The position numbers and the translations under genes were made by a program. A model generated the notes under the pieces. The model worked only from the letters and a program-made list of their open reading frames with translations, was not told the DNA's origin and made no database searches. From NCBI GenBank assembly GCA_040880285.1, contig JBBDIT010000081.1, positions 1-10,690 of the forward strand: DNA of 10,690 nucleotides. The letters run 5' to 3'. This DNA is from JANQJA01 sp040880285. GTDB taxonomy: Bacteria; Pseudomonadota; Gammaproteobacteria; Pseudomonadales; Azotimanducaceae. Positions 4,969 through 10,690 of the stretch are shown piece after piece (position 1 is the first letter of the stretch; each line of letters opens with the position of its first letter).

Positions 4969-5730
4969 ATGACCAGTAAGTTAGATGCGACAACCAAGCG
5001 TTGTGAAGTTTGTCCCACCGAATCGCATTGTTTGATCGCAACCATTGAGCGCCAATGTGATGAGCCGCTTCGGGGCACAAGTGCACAGGTGCGGGTGTTG
5101 CAAAAGGGTCAGCACATTTATCGCATGGCGATGGATTTTGATGCCGTTTATACGATTCGTTCCGGTAGCGTCAAGACATCGTTTGTCAACGAGGAAGGTA
5201 CCGAGCATGTGAGTGGATTTTACCTGTCAGGAGATATGGTGGGTCTCGATGGCATTGAAACACTCCAGTACCAGAATGACGCTGTTGCCATGGAGACCAC
5301 GAGTATTTGTATCTTTTCATTCAAGACTTTAATGGAAATATCGAAGACTTCTAATGGACTCCAGCGTTATCTATGGTTACAGGCGTCACGAGAAATTGCG
5401 TCAAAACAGCGCCTGTTGCTTTCAATTGCACATGGTGGTGCCGAGTCCAGGGTTGCGAATTTCCTCTTGTCGCTCTCAAAACGCTATCTGGCTATCGGTT
5501 GTTCAGCAAAACACTTCGATTTGCCGATGAGCCGTCAGGACATCGCAAACTACCTTGGCCTTAGCGTTGAGACGGTTTGTCGGGTTTTGACGCGTCTGCA
5601 GCAGACTCGAACGATCCAAAGGCAGCAGCGCACCATTGACCTCGAGAATCCGGCCGCGTTGTGGCAGATTGCACTTGGCCAGGCCAGCATGCGAAATCTG
5701 GCCACCGATTCGGCCGCGCTGGCGGTATAA
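4969..5730 (+). CDS. fnr: Fnr/Anr-type [4Fe-4S] oxygen-responsive transcription regulator
   Basis: A 253-residue Crp/Fnr-family regulator. C12, C15 and C21 (C-x2-C-x5-C) plus C114 have exactly the spacing of the E. coli FNR ligands C20, C23, C29 and C122 (offset 8), so a [4Fe-4S] cluster is expected. The cAMP-type beta-barrel spans about 40-120 (VYTIRSGSVKTSF, FYLSGDMVGLDGI), the dimer helix about 125-158, and the HTH about 183-225 with recognition residues E201, C204 and R205 (VETVCR), equivalent to FNR E209, S212 and R213. Such a helix reads TTGAT-N4-ATCAA, present three times between genes nearby. Two differences stand out: H20 replaces Leu28 and K146 replaces Asp154, both positions where E. 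coli mutations alter oxygen sensitivity. The start is ATG 4969 with AGGGAG at 4955-4960; an in-frame GTG at 4948 lies before that site and is rejected. No FNR box is seen in its own upstream region. Confidence 0.9.
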   Translation: MTSKLDATTKRCEVCPTESHCLIATIERQCDEPLRGTSAQVRVLQKGQHIYRMAMDFDAVYTIRSGSVKTSFVNEEGTEHVSGFYLSGDMVGLDGIETLQYQNDAVAMETTSICIFSFKTLMEISKTSNGLQRYLWLQASREIASKQRLLLSIAHGGAESRVANFLLSLSKRYLAIGCSAKHFDLPMSRQDIANYLGLSVETVCRVLTRLQQTRTIQRQQRTIDLENPAALWQIALGQASMRNLATDSAALAV

Positions 5731-5751
5731 CACGGCTAACCACATCCGTGA

Positions 5752-5800
5752 GACCGCCGGTGCGTTGGTCAGGGTCCCACTAGCCCACGATACCGGCGTC
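5752..5800. repeat. Long-loop inverted repeat between convergent fnr and lipoprotein genes
   Basis: GACCGCCGGT (5752-5761) and ACCGGCGTC (5792-5800) pair over nine bases with one bulged C and a 30-base loop. It sits in the 81-base gap where fnr and the minus-strand lipoprotein gene converge, so it may end transcription in both directions. There is no T-run on either side, so an intrinsic terminator is not shown. Confidence 0.3.
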
Positions 5801-5811
5801 TGCCTGGTTCA

Positions 5812-6438
5812 TCAATAAGGCTCCCCATCGTCTTTGCGTATTGTGACGACTTTGGTCACGCCACTTTCACCGGGAAAGTTCTGGAACATTGCCTTTAGCA
5901 TATAAGGAAATACGCTATTCATGTTGGCTTGCCTGCCAACGCTTTCCACCCGTCCTTCGAAAACGACCTGACCATCGGTTTGTAGGATATCGAGTTGAAG
6001 CAGTCTCGGGAAGACGGTGTATGAGTAGACATTTGGCTCATCCCAATATCGGCCAAAATAGTATGGATAATAACGATCGTATCGGAAGTGATAATGAACA
6101 TAATTGCGAGGCCAGGATCGGATCCTGGTCTGGGCTTCACCCACGCTATAGTCCATCCTTGCAATGAGATCAGAGTCGCCGGAGTCAACAACATGATAGC
6201 CGAGCTTTGCCAGTTCCTCTGCGACTTTGGTGGCGTAGGTCGCAAATTCGATGCTGCTCTGCTTGTCGTCGTTGACGGGGACAATCGTGATGGTTTCCCC
6301 GTGCGGTGCCGGCGCCCGATGAAAGCGAGTTACTTCTGATGTTACCTGGCTGGTACAACCGATAGCCATCGGTACAATCGCCATCACCAGAAGCATTCGT
6401 ACCCGGTTTCGTATCGTTACACCAACACCTGGCTTCAT
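5812..6438 (-). CDS. Outer-surface lipoprotein with Tyr-rich segment (DUF4136-like)
   Basis: A 208-residue predicted lipoprotein. It has a basic N-terminus (TIRNRVR), a hydrophobic stretch (MLLVMAIVPMAIG) and the lipidation cysteine C28 in an AIGC lipobox. The mature part contains a predicted helix (about 64-80, TYATKVAEELAKLGYHV) followed by strands. This order, with the 'AEEL.K.GY' helix, recalls DUF4136 lipoproteins, but the match is by eye only. Residues 113-140 hold ten tyrosines in 28 residues, also rich in Arg and His. The start is ATG 6438 with GAGGTG (complement of 6444-6449) seven bases before it. The frame stays open to 6522, but that extra stretch contains an FNR box and would push the signal peptide 28 residues inward. 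It is convergent with fnr. Expression under low oxygen is inferred from the box. Confidence 0.75.
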   Translation of the reverse strand: MKPGVGVTIRNRVRMLLVMAIVPMAIGCTSQVTSEVTRFHRAPAPHGETITIVPVNDDKQSSIEFATYATKVAEELAKLGYHVVDSGDSDLIARMDYSVGEAQTRIRSWPRNYVHYHFRYDRYYPYYFGRYWDEPNVYSYTVFPRLLQLDILQTDGQVVFEGRVESVGRQANMNSVFPYMLKAMFQNFPGESGVTKVVTIRKDDGEPY

Positions 6439-6499
6439 TGCCACACCTCGGATATCCATGAAAGTTCGATGGAGCCTATCAAACCGCGGGTCGAGCAAT

Positions 6500-6513
6500 T
6501 TGATCTGAATCAG
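6500..6513 (-). promoter_or_regulatory. FNR box (9/10) upstream of the lipoprotein gene
   Basis: TTGATCTGAATCAG matches TTGAT-N4-ATCAA at nine of ten positions. Its centre is about 68 bases upstream of the ATG at 6438. On the minus strand TAGGCT (complement of 6473-6478) is a weak -10 at class II spacing, giving a start near 6466 and a leader of about 28 bases. The site falls inside the longest open frame of the lipoprotein gene, which supports the shorter start. Confidence 0.5.
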
Positions 6514-6596
6514 ACACTTCATTGAAATTGTGGTTGCCGTTGACTCATTGATGCCTGGCCGCTACCCGGCAACGGGGAATTCACTGGATGATGTGT

Positions 6597-7568
6597 TCAC
6601 GATAACCGTTCAATCTCTTTTTTCACGGTCTCCAGCGCAAAATGGCCGGGTGGCAACTTCTCGACCGCGACCCTATTGGCGAGATAGCGCAAGGTTTCGT
6701 TTGCCGGTGTCGGTACACCGAAGAGTTTACCCAGAAGGCAAATCTCGCCGTTTAAGTAATCCGCCTCGATATCGCCGGTACCTCTCGACACGCTCTGCCA
6801 GGAGGAGCCGCCGCCGCGTTCGGCACCTTCGATGTCGCCGGGAATCATGCCGGTAAAGCGTGCCCGGGTGTCATCACGGCTGGCGTACTCAATTCCCGCT
6901 GCTCCGTAGCAGGCGAGTGCTTCATCGCGCGCTAGCCGCATGATGTCCCGGGCACCACTACCCGCATCGCATACGGCCTGCAATGAATTGCCCAGGTTCT
7001 GCAGCAACTTGGCATACTTCCAGCGCAAGGGTTTCGGATCCGCGTGCGCACTAAAGCCGGCTGCAGTGAGCGCTCCACAGACTTCAGTTATCGTATCGTC
7101 GACACCCATCGGAAAACAGCCGGCGTCGAGGAAGCCGCCAATACCGGTAGCGTAATGCAACACTTCACCAGGGTTCAGGTGGGTTGCCGGTAGATACACC
7201 ACCATGGCATACACCTTACGAAATTTGCGCGCCGCCATGGACTCATTGGCAACACCGTTCTGACAGCACACGATGGGGATATCCGGGGGAGCAGTCCTTG
7301 CGAGGTCCTCCAGGGCGGATTGCGTGTGCTGGGACTTCATGGTCAGGATGACAACGTCATCGGGCGTAAAGTCTATCGCGTCTGGGTGTCCAACCACGGG
7401 AATCCGCAGCCTCTGGGTCTCCTGCGGATTGCGGTAAGTGAGGCCTTCATTTGCCAGTTTCACAAGATGGTCACCGCGAGCGACCAGGAGTACATCTTTG
7501 CCACTCATGGTGAGGCGAGCGCCTATAGTGCCACCGATAGCGCCGGCACCGTAGATAATGGTTCGCAT
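6597..7568 (-). CDS. Ketopantoate reductase family (PanE/ApbA) oxidoreductase
   Basis: A 323-residue NADPH-dependent reductase. Residues 1-20 carry the nucleotide loop (YGAGAIGGTIGARL). Aligned with E. coli PanE, N104 (QNG) matches Asn98, K187 matches catalytic Lys176, N191 matches Asn180, S256 matches Ser244 and E268 matches Glu256, so the catalytic set looks intact. One deviation is N194, offset by one from Asn184. The family reduces 2-dehydropantoate to pantoate for coenzyme A synthesis, but many members act on other 2-oxo acids. The genomic context (next to acyl-CoA dehydrogenases across an assembly gap) does not decide the substrate, so I give no symbol. The start is ATG 7568 with GGAG about ten bases upstream. 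The frame continues to 7607 but those 13 residues precede the NADP loop and the ribosome site. The gene is transcribed toward the lipoprotein gene, 158 bases away. Confidence 0.88.
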   Translation of the reverse strand: MRTIIYGAGAIGGTIGARLTMSGKDVLLVARGDHLVKLANEGLTYRNPQETQRLRIPVVGHPDAIDFTPDDVVILTMKSQHTQSALEDLARTAPPDIPIVCCQNGVANESMAARKFRKVYAMVVYLPATHLNPGEVLHYATGIGGFLDAGCFPMGVDDTITEVCGALTAAGFSAHADPKPLRWKYAKLLQNLGNSLQAVCDAGSGARDIMRLARDEALACYGAAGIEYASRDDTRARFTGMIPGDIEGAERGGGSSWQSVSRGTGDIEADYLNGEICLLGKLFGVPTPANETLRYLANRVAVEKLPPGHFALETVKKEIERLS

Positions 7569-7612
7569 GGTGTTCTTTCTCCAATGATGACGTTCGGATC
7601 CAGTCACCCGGG

Positions 7613-7712
7613 NNNNNNNNNNNNNNNNNNNNNNNNNNNNNNNNNNNNNNNNNNNNNNNNNNNNNNNNNNNNNNNNNNNNNNNNNNNNNNNNNNNNNNNN
7701 NNNNNNNNNNNN
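7613..7712. other. Assembly gap of exactly 100 N
   Basis: One hundred consecutive N, the usual placeholder for a scaffold gap of unknown length, lie 44 bases upstream of the ketopantoate-reductase start. Any promoter or gene here is invisible, and the genes on the two sides cannot be taken as true neighbours. Confidence 0.98.
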
Positions 7713-7887
7713 CCAGGCTGAACCGTAATAGCTGGGATGGATGGGGTCAACTGCGATAATTCGTGGTATTTATTTTTGTAGCAGACTTTTGGTACTGTTA
7801 GGGGCCTGCTATATGGCCCGGAAGCTGCTTGAGTCAATTCCCGGGTTAAAACGAGGCTTCAAAGGGCCGTAACAAGAGGAGACCAAG
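7713..7887 (+). other. Leader region of the acyl-CoA dehydrogenase pair
   Basis: No gene is visible between the gap and the ATG at 7888. GATAAT at 7755-7760 is a possible -10, without a convincing -35. GGGCC (7802-7806) and GGCCC (7815-7819) form a short inverted repeat with an 8-base loop that might be an operator or leader hairpin. GAGGAG at 7876-7881 is a strong ribosome site for the next gene. I cannot name a regulator. Confidence 0.35.
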
Positions 7888-9087
7888 ATGGGGGCGTTAG
7901 AAGAATTCCGTGAGGAAGCGCGGGCCTGGCTGGAAGAAAATTGCCCGGCCAGTCTGCGGACACCTGCAGCCGAGTCGGAAGCCATCGGCGGCGGCAAGAA
8001 ACAAGAGTACAGGAATCCGGACGCAAAACTGTGGCTGGATCGTATGGCTGAACGTGGCTGGACGGCACCTATGTGGCCAAAGGAATATGGTGGTGGTGGC
8101 CTCACCAAGGATCAGTACCTGATCCTGCAAGATGAAATGATCCGAATCAATGCCCGCTCACCCATAGGCGGCATGGGCTTTTCCATGATCGGGCCGACCC
8201 TGCTCGACTACGGGACCGAAGAGCAAAAGCTCGAACACTTGCCCAGGATCGTGTCGGGAGAGATCCGTTGGTGTCAAGGATACAGTGAGCCGGGCGCAGG
8301 CTCTGACCTGGCGAATGTGCAGACCAAGTGCGTAGACAAGGGGGATTACTTCGAGGTCAACGGTCAGAAGATCTGGACCTCCGGTGCCCAATATGCGGAC
8401 TGGATTTTTACCCTGGTCAGGACGGAACCCCAGGCCCCCAAACATGAAGGTATTAGTTTTGTCCTGATTGACATGGATCAGCCCGGTGTCACGGTCAGGC
8501 CGATTAAACTGATTAGTGGCAATTCACCGTTTTGCGAAACTTTTTTTGACAATGCGCGAGTTGAAAAAAATAACCTGGTGGGCCAACTGAATCGAGGCTG
8601 GACCGTCGGCAAACGTTTGCTTCAGCATGAGCGTAGTTCGATTTCGGGTCTCAACTCCGGTGGCAGGCGAGGGCGTTATGATGGCATGCGTGAACTGCCG
8701 GATGTGGCGAAGGAATATATCGGGCTAGAAAATGGCAAGCTGAAAGACAAAGATCTACGGACGAGTATCGTGACCAATGACATGAACCAGCGCGCGTTCG
8801 GCCTGACACAAAAACGAGCGATGGCAGAAAACGAATCTGGCGGTACACCAACCTTTGCAACCTCGGTTTTCAAGTACTACGGATCCGAAATAGGCAAGGA
8901 ACGCCTGGAACTACAACTCAAGGCCATGGGTAGCCAGTCGTTGGGCTGGGAAGGCGATGAGTTCACAGATGAGGAAAGAACATTGACCAGGACGTGGTTG
9001 CGTTCCAAGGCGAGTTCGATTGCAGGCGGCAGCTCGGAAATTCAGCTGAATATCGTTGCCAAGCGCGTACTTGGACTACCGGATTGA
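7888..9087 (+). CDS. Acyl-CoA dehydrogenase, catalytic (alpha-type) subunit
   Basis: A 399-residue flavoprotein of the acyl-CoA dehydrogenase family, which introduces the 2,3 double bond in acyl-CoA esters using FAD. The flavin/substrate motif is intact: GYSEPGAGSDLANVQT (131-146) and KIWTSGAQYADWIF (161-174). The C-terminal base found in medium-chain enzymes (YEG) is replaced here by AGG (379-381). Instead E248 (LLQHERSS) aligns with the alternative catalytic Glu of isovaleryl- and long-chain acyl-CoA dehydrogenases. The usual REQFG flavin-contact motif is missing (RRGRYDGMRE appears in that region). This suits an alpha subunit that needs a partner; the next gene supplies that motif. Start ATG 7888 has GAGGAG six bases before it. 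Such unlike pairs form alpha2beta2 enzymes in actinobacterial steroid side-chain breakdown, but the substrate here is unknown. Confidence 0.92.
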   Translation: MGALEEFREEARAWLEENCPASLRTPAAESEAIGGGKKQEYRNPDAKLWLDRMAERGWTAPMWPKEYGGGGLTKDQYLILQDEMIRINARSPIGGMGFSMIGPTLLDYGTEEQKLEHLPRIVSGEIRWCQGYSEPGAGSDLANVQTKCVDKGDYFEVNGQKIWTSGAQYADWIFTLVRTEPQAPKHEGISFVLIDMDQPGVTVRPIKLISGNSPFCETFFDNARVEKNNLVGQLNRGWTVGKRLLQHERSSISGLNSGGRRGRYDGMRELPDVAKEYIGLENGKLKDKDLRTSIVTNDMNQRAFGLTQKRAMAENESGGTPTFATSVFKYYGSEIGKERLELQLKAMGSQSLGWEGDEFTDEERTLTRTWLRSKASSIAGGSSEIQLNIVAKRVLGLPD

Positions 9088-9132
9088 CTAATTTTAAATT
9101 GAGATAATTTTTAACCGAGGAGTAACACAGCA

Positions 9133-10260
9133 ATGCCATTGGTACTGAACGAAGAACAGAATATGCTGAAAGATGCTGCGAAAGACTTTTGCAGTAACAA
9201 CACGCCTATTTCCCAGCTTCGTAAACTGAGAGATGAAAAAGACGAGAACGGGTTTGACAAGGCAACCTGGCAACAGATGGTCGAGCTCGGCTGGGCCGGT
9301 ATTGTTGTTCCGGAAGATTTTGGTGGACTCGGCTTCGGTTACATGGGCCTGGGTGTTGTAATGGAAGAGTGTGGCCGGACACTGACCGCATCACCACTTT
9401 TAGCGACCGCAGCTGGTGCATCAGCGATTCTCCATGGCGGCAGTGATGAGCAGAAAGGCGAACTTCTGCCACAAGTGGCGAGTGGTGAGCTGCTTTTGAC
9501 ACTGGCCCTGGAAGAGACGCCGCACCACAATCCGCATGGCGTTGCCTGCAAGGCAGAAAAGGCGGGTAGTGGTTATAAGGTAACGGGCAACAAGACCTTT
9601 GTTTTGGATGGTCATGTCGCTGATAAACTGGTCGTCGTTGCCAGGACTGCAGGTAATCCCGGTGATCGTGACGGTCTCTCCCTGGTGCTGGTAGATCGTG
9701 ATGCCAGCGGCGTGTCTGTTACCCGCACATTTATGGCAGACAGTCGCAATGCCGCAAACGTTGAGTTCAAGGGTGCCGAAGGCGTACTGCTGGGCGAGGA
9801 AGGCAAGGCCGCTGACGTATTGGACAAAATACTTGATATCGGCCGGATCCTGCTTGCTGCAGAAATGCTGGGTAGTAGCCAGGAGTGTTTCGAACGCACA
9901 CTGGAATATCTCAAGACGCGGGAACAGTTTGGCGTACCGATCGGCTCATTCCAGGCGCTGAAACACCGTGCCGCCCAGATGTTTTGTGAGATTGAACTAT
10001 CAAAGTCAGTGGTGCTGGAAGCCCTGTCGGCACTTGATGATGATTCAGATGAAATCGCTGAGCTTGCCAGTCTTGCCAAAGCCCGACTCAATGATACCTA
10101 CAATCTGGTGAGCAGCGAAGGCGTACAAATGCATGGCGGTATCGGCATGACGGACGAGTATGATATCGGTTTCTTTATGAAACGTGCGCGCGTTTCAGAA
10201 CACACTTTCGGTAACAGCGCATTTCATCGAGATCGTTACGGTGAAACCCAGGGTTACTGA
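9133..10260 (+). CDS. Acyl-CoA dehydrogenase, partner (beta-type) subunit lacking a catalytic base
   Basis: A 375-residue acyl-CoA dehydrogenase homologue. It keeps the cofactor-binding motifs missing from its neighbour: REQFGVPIGSFQ (263-274) and QMHGGIGMTDEY (332-343). It lacks both known catalytic Glu positions. The isovaleryl-type site is G237 (DIGRILLA) and the medium-chain-type site is F359 (HTFGNS). The usual EPGAGSD motif is also degraded (EETPHHNPHG, 127-136). The likely role is to complete the FAD site of the upstream alpha subunit in a heterotetramer, not to act alone. It starts at ATG 9133 with GAGGAG (9117-9122) upstream, 45 bases after the alpha gene, so they are co-transcribed. 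The intervening stretch is AT-rich without a terminator. Confidence 0.92.
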   Translation: MPLVLNEEQNMLKDAAKDFCSNNTPISQLRKLRDEKDENGFDKATWQQMVELGWAGIVVPEDFGGLGFGYMGLGVVMEECGRTLTASPLLATAAGASAILHGGSDEQKGELLPQVASGELLLTLALEETPHHNPHGVACKAEKAGSGYKVTGNKTFVLDGHVADKLVVVARTAGNPGDRDGLSLVLVDRDASGVSVTRTFMADSRNAANVEFKGAEGVLLGEEGKAADVLDKILDIGRILLAAEMLGSSQECFERTLEYLKTREQFGVPIGSFQALKHRAAQMFCEIELSKSVVLEALSALDDDSDEIAELASLAKARLNDTYNLVSSEGVQMHGGIGMTDEYDIGFFMKRARVSEHTFGNSAFHRDRYGETQGY

Positions 10261-10265
10261 CGGTC

Positions 10266-10550
10266 GTGGGAGAAGCAGTTGGGATTAAGGTATTCTTCAC
10301 GATCTTTGCAGTAGTATTCGTCGCTGAGTTGGGGGACAAGACCCAACTCGCGACCATGCTGTTTGCTGCGGACAAGGAGGTAAGTAAGCTTGTGGTATTT
10401 TGTGCCGCATCGCTTGCGCTGATTGTAGCGACCGCTCTCGGCGTAGCTGCCGGCACACTCTTGTCAACCTATATTAGTGAAAAAGTACTGTCGTATATTG
10501 CTGGCGCAGGATTTGTGCTGATTGGGCTCTATACGTTGTATTCGGCCTGA
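10266..10550 (+). CDS. Half-size GDT1/TMEM165 (UPF0016) family membrane protein
   Basis: A 94-residue, very hydrophobic protein with three predicted membrane helices (about 8-20, 42-66, 74-92). It contains the family signature ELGDKT (21-26) once. Full-length GDT1/TMEM165 proteins carry it twice and transport Mn2+ or Ca2+ with protons, the acidic residues of the motif forming the cation site. Single-repeat bacterial proteins are thought to pair as homo- or heterodimers. No second half-gene follows within the 140 bases left in the window. The start is GTG 10266, only five bases after the beta-subunit stop, without a clear ribosome site, so translation may be coupled. A functional link to acyl-CoA oxidation is not evident. 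Confidence 0.85.
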   Translation: MGEAVGIKVFFTIFAVVFVAELGDKTQLATMLFAADKEVSKLVVFCAASLALIVATALGVAAGTLLSTYISEKVLSYIAGAGFVLIGLYTLYSA

Positions 10551-10558
10551 TAGTTTAT

Positions 10559-10642
10559 CAGGTGGCCCGGCTCAGTGAGTTTGCCAAGATCGTGCCACAT
10601 GCGGTGATGGCAGCGATGAGTGGCTGGTCAGTGAGATCGTAG
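10559..10642 (+). pseudogene. Possible decayed SulP-type transporter fragment
   Basis: The frame from 10559 reads QVARLSEFAKIVPHAVMAAM then SGW and stops at TAG 10640-10642. The order 'Q...L..f...VPh.V.a.mSG' recalls a segment of SulP anion transporters, where a longer helix should follow. No start with a ribosome site is seen and the other two frames also stop soon after, so if the resemblance is real this is a remnant. The evidence is a short visual similarity only. Confidence 0.2.
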
Positions 10643-10690
10643 CGAACTGGATTGCATAGCGGTGATCGTGCTGAATCGGACACCGTCACA

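Noticed and set aside
8137..8150. ATGATCCGAATCAA, a 9/10 FNR box
   Set aside because: It lies in the middle of the alpha acyl-CoA dehydrogenase gene and encodes ordinary conserved-looking residues (MIRIN). No promoter or gene start is near, so it is taken as chance.
10034..10047. TTGATGATGATTCA, an 8/10 FNR-like word
   Set aside because: Inside the beta-subunit coding sequence in a run of Asp codons; too weak and wrongly placed.
9612..10091. Minus-strand frame of 159 codons, Ser-rich
   Set aside because: A shadow of the beta acyl-CoA dehydrogenase; its Ser/Arg-rich composition is typical of antisense frames.

Overview
This window looks like a draft-assembly piece of a chromosome from a free-living proteobacterium, most likely a gammaproteobacterium. 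Three things suggest this: an Fnr protein that aligns without gaps to E. coli FNR over its cysteine and recognition-helix spacing, a DUF883/holin-like cluster resembling E. coli yqjD-yqjE, and a heme FixL/FixJ pair. A run of exactly 100 N (7613-7712) marks a scaffold gap of unknown true length, so the left part (1-7612) and right part (7713-10690) may not be strictly adjacent. No rRNA, tRNA, CRISPR array or mobile element is visible.

Layout. 1-615: end of an unrecognised gene, open to the left edge. 724-1552 (minus strand): three tightly packed or overlapping small genes for a ribosome/membrane-associated DUF883 protein, a holin-like membrane protein and a small membrane protein. 1553-5730 (plus strand): an oxygen-responsive regulatory block of fixL (heme PAS histidine kinase), fixJ (receiver plus LuxR-type helix-turn-helix), a stand-alone receiver and fnr ([4Fe-4S] Crp/Fnr regulator). 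5812-6438 (minus): a lipoprotein with a Tyr-rich segment. 6597-7568 (minus): a ketopantoate-reductase-family enzyme. 7888-10260 (plus): a pair of unlike acyl-CoA dehydrogenase subunits, probably one alpha2beta2 enzyme. 10266-10550: a half-size GDT1/TMEM165-family membrane protein. The last 140 bases hold at most a decayed gene fragment.

How it fits together. The central block reads as a wired oxygen circuit. FixL carries the proximal heme His and the distal-pocket Arg of rhizobial FixL, so it should sense O2 and phosphorylate FixJ. A TACGTA-N4-TACGTA palindrome lies before fnr at a plausible activator position. Three FNR boxes (TTGAT-N4-ATCAA, one perfect and two with 9/10 matches) lie before fixL, before the stand-alone receiver and before the lipoprotein gene. 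The inferred flow is FixL to FixJ to Fnr, with Fnr returning to fixL and to a FixT-like receiver that could feed back on FixL. The boxes also argue that two reading frames (fixL and the lipoprotein) start further downstream than their longest open frames.

Fnr itself has two natural substitutions at positions where E. coli mutations change oxygen sensitivity: His at the Leu28 position and Lys at the Asp154 position. Its oxygen response may therefore differ from the textbook one.
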